Below, piece by piece: positions 15,477 through 22,606 of a stretch of DNA of 38,202 bases. The stretch spans positions 1 to 38,202 of the forward strand of contig NZ_BMNC01000031.1 in the NCBI RefSeq assembly GCF_014646255.1. Direction: 5' to 3'. Positions within the stretch are counted from its first letter, which is position 1; every line of letters starts with the position of its first letter. Both the position numbers and the translations under genes were made by a program. The stretch is from Lentzea pudingi (GTDB lineage Bacteria > Actinomycetota > Actinomycetes > Mycobacteriales > Pseudonocardiaceae). Under the pieces are notes generated by a model that worked only from the letters and a program-made list of their open reading frames with translations, searched no databases and was not told where the DNA came from.

Positions 15477-15953
15477 ATGCAAGTACCTGGATGGCTCGCC
15501 GCGCTGCCGCACGGCGAGCGCATCGCCTTCTCGCTGCGCGCCGCGGGCGTTCCGGTGGTGGTGAGCGAGAACTTCGAAGCGGTGATCGCGGCTGCGGACC
15601 GGCCGGTCGTCCTCATTGGACACTTCACCGCCGCGCCCGCCGCTGTCCGTTGTGCACAGACGCGCTCCGGGCTCGCCGCGCTGGTGCTGGTGTCGCCGGT
15701 GCTCGGCGTGTGGGACGGGGCGTCGAACGGACTGGCCGACCTGATGGACGAGGTCGGCTCCGGGCCTTCGCTGGGCGGCCTGCCGACGTTGTGGCTGCAC
15801 GGGTCGGACGACCAGATCGTGCCGATCTCGGACACCCGCGAGGGCATCGGCCGCATCCGCGGCTCGGCGTTCGAGGAGCACGTCGCGGACGGGCTGCTGA
15901 CCGACGGCGAGGCCGTCACTCGGGTGCTGGAGTTCACGCGACGGGTCGTCTGA
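15477..15953 (+). CDS. Small alpha/beta-hydrolase-fold protein lacking the nucleophile Ser
   Basis: This 158-aa protein resembles a trimmed alpha/beta hydrolase. The strand-turn-helix that normally reads GxSxG is here VVLIGHFTAAP, with Phe in place of Ser. The Asp-bearing LHGSDDQIVP segment (acid residue) is retained, and a C-terminal EEHVADGLLTDGEAV segment may carry the His. Typical family members are 200-280 aa, so cap and core elements are also missing. Its ATG abuts the lipoprotein stop codon. It may be a non-enzymatic relative; it could also be a misassigned thioesterase-like fold. Confidence 0.7.
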   Translation: MQVPGWLAALPHGERIAFSLRAAGVPVVVSENFEAVIAAADRPVVLIGHFTAAPAAVRCAQTRSGLAALVLVSPVLGVWDGASNGLADLMDEVGSGPSLGGLPTLWLHGSDDQIVPISDTREGIGRIRGSAFEEHVADGLLTDGEAVTRVLEFTRRVV

Positions 15954-15969
15954 CACCATTTCGGGTGCC

Positions 15970-16401
15970 ATGGACGAAGACGACCTCGTGCTGCTGATCA
16001 CCGTGGTGGTCGAGGCAGCGGACGAGCAACAGGCGCGTGCCGCGTGCGACGCGCTCATCAGCCGTGCGAACGCTCAGATCGTGGACGCCCGTGACTGCTC
16101 GGACGAAGAGCCGGGGTGTTGGGCCGTGGTCATCACACGGCCGAGCACCGAGAAGGCCACCCACAACGTCTCAGCGGCGCTGGCACGGGCCGTGCGCACC
16201 TTTGTGCGCGGGCTCGGTGAGGGCTTCTCGACGCCGCGGGTGGCGTGCGAGCCGCCGACGGCGTGGACCGTCCTCGACGAACCGGAGCTCATCAACGGCC
16301 TCGTGCCCGGTGCCGAGCGCGTTCTGGTCGAGGTCTGGGCCGGAGATGACCCTTTCGGGGCAGGAACTTTGCGTGACAACGCGCCCTCGAAACCGTCTTG
16401 A
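15970..16401 (+). CDS. Hypothetical protein, 143 aa
   Basis: I do not recognise this family. The N-terminal half looks like an alternating beta-alpha-beta domain (LVLLITVVVEAADEQQARAA, then CWAVVITRP), and the C-terminal half contains LVPGAERVLVEVWAGDD. No signal peptide or membrane segment is present. It starts 16 nt after the hydrolase-like gene with no clear Shine-Dalgarno and may be the third gene of the lipoprotein transcript. Codon use is typical of the window, supporting it as a real gene. Confidence 0.65.
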   Translation: MDEDDLVLLITVVVEAADEQQARAACDALISRANAQIVDARDCSDEEPGCWAVVITRPSTEKATHNVSAALARAVRTFVRGLGEGFSTPRVACEPPTAWTVLDEPELINGLVPGAERVLVEVWAGDDPFGAGTLRDNAPSKPS

Positions 16402-16640
16402 TTCACCCGGCCGGTCGGCAGGAACGCTCGACGGGCTGTAGGCGTCGCTGTGAGAGTTGCTACACGCGTGGAGAAGCGGCCTGCGGCGGGCTGAACTGAT
16501 CATTAAATCAAGGCCCGTTCGAGTGGATTCAGGCATCCACCCGGTTAGCCGATCTTCGCTCTCAACTGTGAAAATCTGGGCACAATCTCTACCAAGGGTG
16601 GTCGTCAGACCATCTTGTTCCGGAGGGTTCGGGAGCCGAC
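16402..16640 (+). promoter_or_regulatory. Upstream region of the FtsK-like ATPase operon
   Basis: This 239-nt spacer is the most AT-rich stretch in the neighbourhood (ATCATTAAATCAAGG around 16500-16512). It contains an inverted repeat GTGGAT-N6-ATCCAC (16523-16540) and a possible -10 CACAAT at 16581-16586. GGGAG at 16631-16635 is the ribosome site of the first gene. A promoter for the five-gene operon must lie here, but the -35 is not evident. Confidence 0.4.
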
Positions 16641-16901
16641 ATGGCCAGCATCGAAGAGGTCCGTGCCGCAATTGCCCAGGCGATCGACAAGGCGGCTCAA
16701 AGCCAGTCGGCCCTCCAACAGGCGGCTGAGCTCGCCGAGGACGCGCAGCAGCTGCTGACATCGGTCACGCAGGGCTCCGTGCAGGCGGACGTCGAGACGA
16801 CGAACGCCCAGTTCGCCCAGGTCGTGTCCGGCGTGAGCGAGCTGCAGAACTACCTCGGCGCCGGCATTTCCGGGGCCGAGGGCATCAACAGCAGGCTTTG
16901 A
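16641..16901 (+). CDS. Small helical protein, first of a paralogous pair (ATPase operon)
   Basis: The 86-aa protein is almost entirely predicted alpha-helix: MASIEEVRAAIAQAIDKA, then a Gln/Ala/Glu-rich stretch, then a Gly-rich C-terminus. It resembles the next gene's product over the first ~42 residues (MASIxEVRAA, then A-x3-L spacing), so the two are tandem duplicates. The size suggests WXG100-like helical hairpins, but there is no WXG and no YxxxD/E export signal. GGGAG precedes ATG 16641 by 5 nt. It is the first gene of an operon with an FtsK/EccC-like ATPase, whose partner or substrate it may be. Confidence 0.75.
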   Translation: MASIEEVRAAIAQAIDKAAQSQSALQQAAELAEDAQQLLTSVTQGSVQADVETTNAQFAQVVSGVSELQNYLGAGISGAEGINSRL

Positions 16902-17152
16902 TGGCGTCCATCGGCGAGGTTCGTGCCGCGCTCGAGCAGGCGAGCGAGATCCTGCGTGAGTCGTACCGCAGCGTGCGATCAGCGCAGGAGAGCCTCGACG
17001 AGGCGGTCGCCATCCTCGCCGAGTCGAGCGAGAACCACCACGAGTCGCTTCTTCCACCGGAGTTCGTGCGTGCGAAGGAAAGATTCCCCGATCAGGTCGA
17101 ACTGATGGTGGGAACCCTAGAGCGCATCCAACGACTCACCGTGGAGCTGTGA
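16901..17152 (+). CDS. Small helical protein, second of the paralogous pair
   Basis: The 83-aa protein begins MASIGEVRAALEQASEIL, parallel to the preceding protein, and is helical up to about residue 50. A C-terminal segment follows (LLPPEFVRAKERFPDQVELM) that the first paralogue lacks. Its ATG shares one base with the preceding TGA (TGATG), and its own stop forms TGATG with the ATPase start, so the three genes must be translationally coupled. No secretion signal is visible. Function is unknown; pairing with its paralogue as a heterodimer is a reasonable guess. Confidence 0.75.
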   Translation: MASIGEVRAALEQASEILRESYRSVRSAQESLDEAVAILAESSENHHESLLPPEFVRAKERFPDQVELMVGTLERIQRLTVEL

Positions 17153-19971
17153 TGAGCAGGCGGGACGACCGGCGACAGAGGATCGAGGACGCCTTCGCGG
17201 AGTTCCAGCGCGCCGTCTCGGCCGCGCTGGGCTCGGTGGCGCGCGAACACCGGGCGCTCGCCACCGAGCACGCCAAGGACATGTTCGAGTTCACCGTGCG
17301 CGGCATGGGCGTTGACAAGGCGCTGCAGGACGTCGCGTTGAAGGACGTGACCCCGTTCCTCACGGTCGACGAGAAGCGCACGAAGAACCCGCGTCGGGCG
17401 CCGCTCTCGATGAGCCAGTTCGACGAGCGCCTCGCCCAGATCAAGCACGACTGGGAGCAGTCGTTCCACGAGTGGACCAGCACGGGCCCGGAGCAGCTGG
17501 CCGAGCTGGTGAACTCGGTCGCGGCCGGGCCCGCGTCCTGGCCGCACGAGTCGTGGCTCGGGCATCCGGGCACGCACGACGGCAGCGAGGGCGTGCCGGA
17601 GCTGTGGCGGATCGGCACCGGTGTGGTGACGTCGGCGCCGACGGCCGCCCCGTTCCCCGTGGCGGTGCCGCTGCTGGACCAGGCGCACCTGCACATCTCG
17701 TCCACTTCGGACAGTCGTCAGCTCGCGGACACGCTGGTGGAGACCCTGCTGCTGCGCGTGCTGTCGCACTTCCAGCCGGGACTCGTGCACGTGCACGTGT
17801 GGGACGTCGGCCAGCTGACCGGGTCGTTGCCGGGCCTGTACCCGCTGACCCGCGCGAACCTGCTGACGGTGCACGACCCCGCGCGGCTGCACGAGCTGCT
17901 GGACGAGCTGTCCGAGCACATCCGCCAGGTGCACACCAAGGTTCTGGTCGACGGCCATCTGACCGTGCGTTCGGTCAGCGGTGAGGGCCGGCGCACCGAA
18001 CCGTGGCGCGTCGCGGTGCTGTTCGGCAACCGCAAGGCGTTGAAGGAAGACCAACAGCAACAACTGCAACGCGTGGCGCGCAACGGTTTGGCGTGCGGCG
18101 TGCAGCTGTTCATCGTGGACATCCCGATCACGATCAACTCGCCGGTCGAGACGGTGTCGTTGCGCAGCGACGGATCCGCCACCTGCACGATGACCGGCAA
18201 GCACGTGACCGTGACGCTGGATCCCGCCCTGCCGCGCACCCTGGTGCCACGCGCCTGTGCCGCCATCGCGGAGAAGCGCGAGGAGCGGCGGTCGCGCATG
18301 GGCAAGTTCGAGGACCTGCTCCCGGACCGGCCGTGGACGGAGAACTCGTCGGCCGGGGTCATCGCGCCCGTGGGGTTCGACGACGGTGAACAGGTCTGCG
18401 TGCAGCTCGGCGACACCTCGCCGCACGCGTTGATCGGCGGTCCGTCGGGTTCCGGCAAGACGAACTTCCTCTACGCGATGCTCGGGTCGTTGTGCGCGCG
18501 CTACTCGCCCAACGAACTCGAGCTGTACCTGTTGGACTTCAAGGAAGGCGTGTCGTTCGCGCAGTTCGCGCCGGGCCGCAAGGACCCGTCGTGGCTGCCG
18601 CACGCCCGCCTGGTCGGCGTGAACGTGAACACCGACCGCGAGTTCGGCGTGGCACTGCTGCGCTTCCTGTCCGACGAGATGCGCCGGCGCGCGGACGCGG
18701 CCAAGCAGCACGAGGTCACCAAGCTGGAGCACCTGCGCGCCGAGGACCCGACCGGCCTGTGGCCGCGGATCGTCGCCGTGATCGACGAGTTCCAGTACCT
18801 GTTCGGCGAACGCGACCAGGTCACCGCCGCCGCGACGCAACTGCTGGAGGACGTGGCGCGCCGCGGCCGTTCGCAGGGCATCCACCTCGTGCTGTCGTCC
18901 CAGGACGTCTCGGGCATCGAGGGTTTCTGGGGTAAGTCGGCGATCTTCGAGCAGTTCACCGTCCGCATCGCGCTGCCCAAGGCCCGCCGCGTGCTGGCCG
19001 AGCCGCAGAACGACGCCGCCGTCGAGCTCCCCCGCTGGCACGCGGTGATCAACCACGAGTCCGGCGTCAAGCCGGGCAACGAGATCTGCCGCATCCCGGA
19101 CTCCACGGCCAAGGGCACCATGGACTCCCTGCAGCTGGATCTGTGGAACCGGGAGAAGGGCCGCGCACCGGGCCTGTTCGACGGAAGCAAGATCCCGCTG
19201 ATCGACGCCGTGACGGACTTCTCCGACCTGCGACCGGGCGACGCGTCGCCCACCGTGCTCCTCGGACAGGTGATCGACGTAGCGGGCAGCGCGGCACGGG
19301 TGCGGTTCGCCCGCACGCCGGGCCGCAACATCGCGGTGATCGGCTCCGTGGTCCAGGACGCGGCCGCCGTGCTCGGCGGAGCGGCCGCGTCACTGGGCAG
19401 GCAGCACCGCGCCCACGAGGCGGTGTTCACGCTGGCCTGCCTGGTCGAGGAGGCGATGCCCTCCGCGTTGCACCTGGCGAAGCGCCTGAGCGCGGACGGC
19501 CACGACGCCTCGGTGGTGACCATCAACGGCATCAAGGACGTGTTGACCAGGACGGCGGCCGAGCTGCAGTCGATCAACACGGGCCAGTCGGAGGCACCGC
19601 TGAAGCCGCACTACCTGGTGCTGTACGGCGTAGACGCCGCGCAGACGTTGCTGGAGCAAAAGGATCCGGCGACCCGGATGTCCGGTGTGGACAGTCTCCG
19701 CACCGTGCTGAAGCACGGCCCGGAGAACCACACGCACGTGCTCGGCTGGTGGCGCGGCGTGACGAGGCTGAAGGCGAGCCTCCCACCCGGCGTGTACGAC
19801 GACATCGGCGCCTGGGTGGCGTTCGACGTCCAGGGCAAGGAACTGCTGTCGCTCGGACCGGAGCAGGTGATGTCGTGGTCGCCGAGACCACGCCGCGGCC
19901 TGTTCTTCGACAGGTTCGAGCACTCGCGACCGCAAGTGATCATCCCGTTCGACACTGGAGAAGCTCCATGA
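17152..19971 (+). CDS. Soluble three-module FtsK/SpoIIIE (EccC-like) ATPase with one active site
   Basis: This 939-aa protein has an N-terminal helical region (1-~150) with no membrane segments, followed by three FtsK-type RecA folds. The middle module (~415-640) is canonical: Walker A GPSGSGKT (430-437), LLDFKEGVSFAQF, Walker B VAVIDEF (D545, E546) and a sensor-like GIHLVLSSQDV. The first module (~175-360) follows the same strand order (HLHISSTSDSRQLA; VHVHVWDVGQLTG; WRVAVLFGNRKAL; GVQLFIVDIP) but has no GK[ST] and no Walker B acids. The third (~715-905: RNIAVIGSVVQDAA; HYLVLYGVDAA; HVLGWWRGV) is likewise degenerate. FtsK and EccC have N-terminal membrane helices, so this is a soluble motor. 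GTG 17149 is an alternative start. Confidence 0.88.
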   Translation: MSRRDDRRQRIEDAFAEFQRAVSAALGSVAREHRALATEHAKDMFEFTVRGMGVDKALQDVALKDVTPFLTVDEKRTKNPRRAPLSMSQFDERLAQIKHDWEQSFHEWTSTGPEQLAELVNSVAAGPASWPHESWLGHPGTHDGSEGVPELWRIGTGVVTSAPTAAPFPVAVPLLDQAHLHISSTSDSRQLADTLVETLLLRVLSHFQPGLVHVHVWDVGQLTGSLPGLYPLTRANLLTVHDPARLHELLDELSEHIRQVHTKVLVDGHLTVRSVSGEGRRTEPWRVAVLFGNRKALKEDQQQQLQRVARNGLACGVQLFIVDIPITINSPVETVSLRSDGSATCTMTGKHVTVTLDPALPRTLVPRACAAIAEKREERRSRMGKFEDLLPDRPWTENSSAGVIAPVGFDDGEQVCVQLGDTSPHALIGGPSGSGKTNFLYAMLGSLCARYSPNELELYLLDFKEGVSFAQFAPGRKDPSWLPHARLVGVNVNTDREFGVALLRFLSDEMRRRADAAKQHEVTKLEHLRAEDPTGLWPRIVAVIDEFQYLFGERDQVTAAATQLLEDVARRGRSQGIHLVLSSQDVSGIEGFWGKSAIFEQFTVRIALPKARRVLAEPQNDAAVELPRWHAVINHESGVKPGNEICRIPDSTAKGTMDSLQLDLWNREKGRAPGLFDGSKIPLIDAVTDFSDLRPGDASPTVLLGQVIDVAGSAARVRFARTPGRNIAVIGSVVQDAAAVLGGAAASLGRQHRAHEAVFTLACLVEEAMPSALHLAKRLSADGHDASVVTINGIKDVLTRTAAELQSINTGQSEAPLKPHYLVLYGVDAAQTLLEQKDPATRMSGVDSLRTVLKHGPENHTHVLGWWRGVTRLKASLPPGVYDDIGAWVAFDVQGKELLSLGPEQVMSWSPRPRRGLFFDRFEHSRPQVIIPFDTGEAP

Positions 19972-20411
19972 ACCCGATGATGACGACGATGTTCGAGTCG
20001 GTCCCGTCGCAGCGTCAGAGCGGGGAGGTGATCGGGGCGCCGGCGATCTCAGCCGTCGAGCGCTACAAGGAGATCATCGCCATCGCCACGGAGGCGGCCG
20101 CGCGCCAGCACAAGCTGGACGAGGTCCGCTGCGCCGAACTGGCAGAACGACTAGCGGCCACCCAGCACGAGATCGCCGAGGTGCGCGATCGCGAGCGGGT
20201 CGTGCGGATGGGCGCCGCCCTGCACTGGGAGGCGGCGGTAGAACAACTCTGGAACGAGCGCTGGCTCCAGATGGTCACACCTCCACAGCCGGACGAGTCG
20301 GTCCCCCCACGCCCCCAGGGCGAGTACAACCGGGCGATGGACCTCGCGTACCAGGCACTGGAGGACTCGCTGACGAAGCGAACCCTGTTGCGCCGCAAGC
20401 AGAAGGACTGA
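19968..20411 (+). CDS. Hypothetical helical protein of the ATPase operon
   Basis: The ATG overlaps the ATPase stop (ATGA). The 147-aa product has a short flexible N-terminus, then a long helix or coiled-coil-prone segment (~28-85) rich in Glu, Ala and Arg (for example LDEVRCAELAERLAATQHEI). A Pro-rich linker (PPQPDESVPPRPQ) and a basic C-terminus (LLRRKQKD) follow. I do not recognise the family. Coupling to the ATPase suggests a structural or adaptor subunit. The basic tail could contact nucleic acid or the acidic motor; this is speculation. Confidence 0.72.
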   Translation: MNPMMTTMFESVPSQRQSGEVIGAPAISAVERYKEIIAIATEAAARQHKLDEVRCAELAERLAATQHEIAEVRDRERVVRMGAALHWEAAVEQLWNERWLQMVTPPQPDESVPPRPQGEYNRAMDLAYQALEDSLTKRTLLRRKQKD

Positions 20412-21128
20412 GTGCGCCGCTTGCGCACCACCGCCGAGGTGCAGGACGCCAGCAACGACCCGTTGATCCGCTGGGCAGCCCAAGCACTCTCGTCGGGCGG
20501 TGCAGCCTGGACCCACGGCAACGCAGTAGCCGTACACGCCCCATCACTCACAAGACGCCGCAGGCTGGTCCTCTCAGGCCCAGCCGAGGGCGTCGCATCC
20601 CTGCTGGCAGCCCACGGCAGAGGCGTAGAACTACGCCCACTCTTAGAACGCCCGTTAGCCATGGAAGTGGCGGAACTAATGCCATCCCCCTGGCAAGAAG
20701 ACAAGCCCTTCGGCTGGATGGACCGAACAGGCACCCTGGACCTCCCGCCAGAAGCCAACTGGCTCGACTCCACCGACGACGTGACCCCTTTGCTCCGCGA
20801 GGCAAACCCGAACTCCTGGGCCTGGCCGAACGAAGCAGGAGTCCACCGCTGGGCAGGCATCCACGACAACGACAACAAACTGGTGGCCACCGCAGCCGAG
20901 GCCTGGTCCTCCACCGACGTCGGCTTCATGATGGGCGTGGCAGTCCACCCGTCCCACACGAACCAGGGCCTGGGCCAGCGAATCTGCCAGTTCGTCACCT
21001 CCGCCCTGCTCACCCTCCACGGCACCTGCGCCCTCTTCGTGGAGAACAACAACGCCCCGGCGATAGCCGTCTACCGCAAGCTCGGCTTCGCATATCGCGA
21101 CGTCACCACACTTCTCCCTGCGGCCTAG
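20412..21128 (+). CDS. GNAT-family acetyltransferase, last gene of the ATPase operon
   Basis: GTG 20412 directly follows the preceding TGA. The 238-aa protein has a poorly conserved N-terminal half (1-~115, perhaps a degenerate GNAT-like or substrate domain). The C-terminal GNAT domain contains MMGVAVHPSHTNQGLGQRI (acetyl-CoA pyrophosphate loop Q-G-L-G) and the classic ENNNAPAIAVYRKLGFAYRD. Several similar actinobacterial proteins carry a FR47-type domain. It might acetylate another operon product, or simply share the transcript. From about 20500 codon choice shifts to A- and C-ending codons (GCA, CCA, GTA), unlike the four upstream genes. Confidence 0.8.
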   Translation: MRRLRTTAEVQDASNDPLIRWAAQALSSGGAAWTHGNAVAVHAPSLTRRRRLVLSGPAEGVASLLAAHGRGVELRPLLERPLAMEVAELMPSPWQEDKPFGWMDRTGTLDLPPEANWLDSTDDVTPLLREANPNSWAWPNEAGVHRWAGIHDNDNKLVATAAEAWSSTDVGFMMGVAVHPSHTNQGLGQRICQFVTSALLTLHGTCALFVENNNAPAIAVYRKLGFAYRDVTTLLPAA

Positions 21129-21211
21129 GTCACATTCCGGAACAGTCGTCACCACCAGACGGTTGAAACGGATAGTTGATCCGCATAACGAACGAGGGAG
21201 AAGGCCACACC

Positions 21212-22219
21212 ATGACCAGCACCGCACTAGAGGTCCGGCTCGCGTCCCGCCCGAACGGCTGGCCGACCGAAGAAACCTTCGAGATCGCCGAAGTCGAGAT
21301 CCCGACCCCGGGCGAAGGCCAGATCCTGGTGCGCAACAAGGTCATGAGCGTCGACCCGTACATGCGAGGCCGCATGAACGACGTCAAGTCCTACGTCCCG
21401 CCATTCCAGGTGGGCGCCCCTCTGGAGGGCGGCGCGGTAGGCGAGGTAGTCACCTCGAACGCCGAAGGCTTCGCAGCAGGCGACAACGTCCTGCACGGCC
21501 TAGGCTGGCGCGAATACGCCGTGGTCAACGCCAAGCACGCCGTGAAGGTCGACCCCTCAGTGGCCCCACTCTCCGCATACCTCGGCGTCCTGGGCATGCC
21601 AGGCCTGACCGCCTACGCAGGCCTCCTGGCCACCGCAGAGTTCAAGCCGGGCGACGCAGTCTTCGTCTCGGGCGCAGCAGGCGCAGTGGGCCAAATCGTG
21701 GGCCAAATCGCCCGCCTCAAGGGCGCCAGCAGGGTGATCGGCTCAGCCGGTTCCGCAGAAAAGGTCAAGTACCTCACCGAAGAACTGGGCTTCGACGCCG
21801 CCTTCAACTACAAGGACGGCCCAGTAGCCGAACAACTGGCCGCAGCAGCCCCGAATGGCATCGACGTCTACTTCGACAACGTAGGCGGCGAACACCTGGA
21901 AGCAGCAATCTCGTCCCTGAACCTGCACGGCCGAGCAGCAATCTGCGGAGCAATCGCCCAGTACAACAACACCGAGCCGTCACCGGCCCCCCGCAACCTG
22001 GCCCAACTGATCGCGAAGCGCCTGACCCTCCGAGGCCTCCTGGTACGCGACCACCAAAACCTCCAGCAGGACTTCATCGCCGAGGTAGGCACCTGGATCG
22101 CAAAGGGCGACCTCAAGTACACCGAAACCATCATCGAAGGCGGCGCACGCCAGGCCCCGTCAGCATTCCTGGGCATGCTCCGAGGAGACAACACGGGCAA
22201 GATGCTCGTGCAGTTCTAG
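21212..22219 (+). CDS. NADP-dependent oxidoreductase, zinc-independent MDR (CurA/leukotriene B4 dehydrogenase-like)
   Basis: This 335-aa protein has the family marks: RLASRPNGWPTEETF at the N-terminus, the VDPYMRGRM segment (~50-58), the Rossmann motif VFVSGAAGAVGQIVGQIA (~150-167), and YFDNVGGEHLEAAI. Zinc-ligand Cys residues of alcohol dehydrogenases are absent. Such enzymes reduce carbon-carbon double bonds of enones with NADPH. ATG 21212 is preceded by GAGGGAGAAGG; an in-frame codon at 21176 adds 12 unconserved residues and is not used. It appears monocistronic, closed by the large hairpin repeat downstream. Confidence 0.88.
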   Translation: MTSTALEVRLASRPNGWPTEETFEIAEVEIPTPGEGQILVRNKVMSVDPYMRGRMNDVKSYVPPFQVGAPLEGGAVGEVVTSNAEGFAAGDNVLHGLGWREYAVVNAKHAVKVDPSVAPLSAYLGVLGMPGLTAYAGLLATAEFKPGDAVFVSGAAGAVGQIVGQIARLKGASRVIGSAGSAEKVKYLTEELGFDAAFNYKDGPVAEQLAAAAPNGIDVYFDNVGGEHLEAAISSLNLHGRAAICGAIAQYNNTEPSPAPRNLAQLIAKRLTLRGLLVRDHQNLQQDFIAEVGTWIAKGDLKYTETIIEGGARQAPSAFLGMLRGDNTGKMLVQF

Positions 22220-22273
22220 CCACCCCACACGCGACGCCGCAGGCGAGCCGTATGTCTTTCGTCTTTCGTCCTT

Positions 22274-22429
22274 AGCAAGCGCACTGGGCGGTGGGGTCCC
22301 ATCACGAGTCGCGCCATAGCTCTTGCTGCATGCAGGTAGGGGTGTCAACTCGACACGCTTTTCGTCGAGTTGACACCCCTACCTGCATGTGGCCCGCTCT
22401 TGGCTCGGCTCGTGATGGGACCCCACCGC
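22274..22429. repeat. Nested long hairpin repeat R2, copy 1
   Basis: Two perfect inverted repeats are nested: outer 21-nt arms at 22288-22308 and 22409-22429, and inner 26-nt arms at 22329-22354 and 22364-22389 around a 9-nt loop. The stretch 22274-22332 recurs at 38144-38202 with one mismatch, and ~35 nt before it also resembles the other copy (GCCGCAGGCGAGCCGT). It lies between the ends of two convergent genes and could terminate both. Together with R1 copy B it occupies most of the 387-nt non-coding gap 22220-22606. The structure suggests a non-autonomous mobile or REP-type element. Confidence 0.8.
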
Positions 22430-22502
22430 CGACGCCACCACACCAAGCAACCGGCAGCCGCCCTAAGCAACAGGCGTGCCATCTACCTGCCCACGGCGCG
22501 GG

Positions 22503-22563
22503 CCCCCTGATCAGATTGCCGGGGGTCTGGGGGCAGAGCCCCCAGGGGAAGCACGCAACAGCA
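22503..22563. repeat. Dispersed intergenic repeat R1, copy B
   Basis: This copy matches 16-75 base for base except one additional G in the run after GCCCCCA. It carries the same pair of GC-rich hairpins and lies 44 nt beyond the end of the minus-strand AGPS-like gene, for which it is a plausible terminator. It has the same orientation as copy A. Confidence 0.75.
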
Positions 22564-22606
22564 CCCCGCCAACGCACCCCCAGCCACCTACGGCAACCCC
22601 GCGCCT

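Noticed and set aside
14721..16058. Upstream continuation of the tnpB frame to give an 864-aa protein
   Set aside because: The extra 446 residues are antisense to the lipoprotein and hydrolase-like genes and show no domain; the family N-terminus begins at MKLVVQVKLL.
16641..17152. Calling the two small proteins type VII (WXG100) substrates
   Set aside because: No WXG turn and no YxxxD/E signal is present, and the neighbouring ATPase has no membrane anchor; only size and helicity agree.
17092..19056. A 654-codon frame on the minus strand across the ATPase gene
   Set aside because: His/Arg/Val-rich antisense shadow of the FtsK-like gene, without motifs or a ribosome site.
16..22563. R1 copies as the ends of a 22.5-kb composite transposon
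   Set aside because: They are direct repeats with terminator-like hairpins, no transposase is adjacent, and the enclosed genes look like ordinary chromosomal genes.
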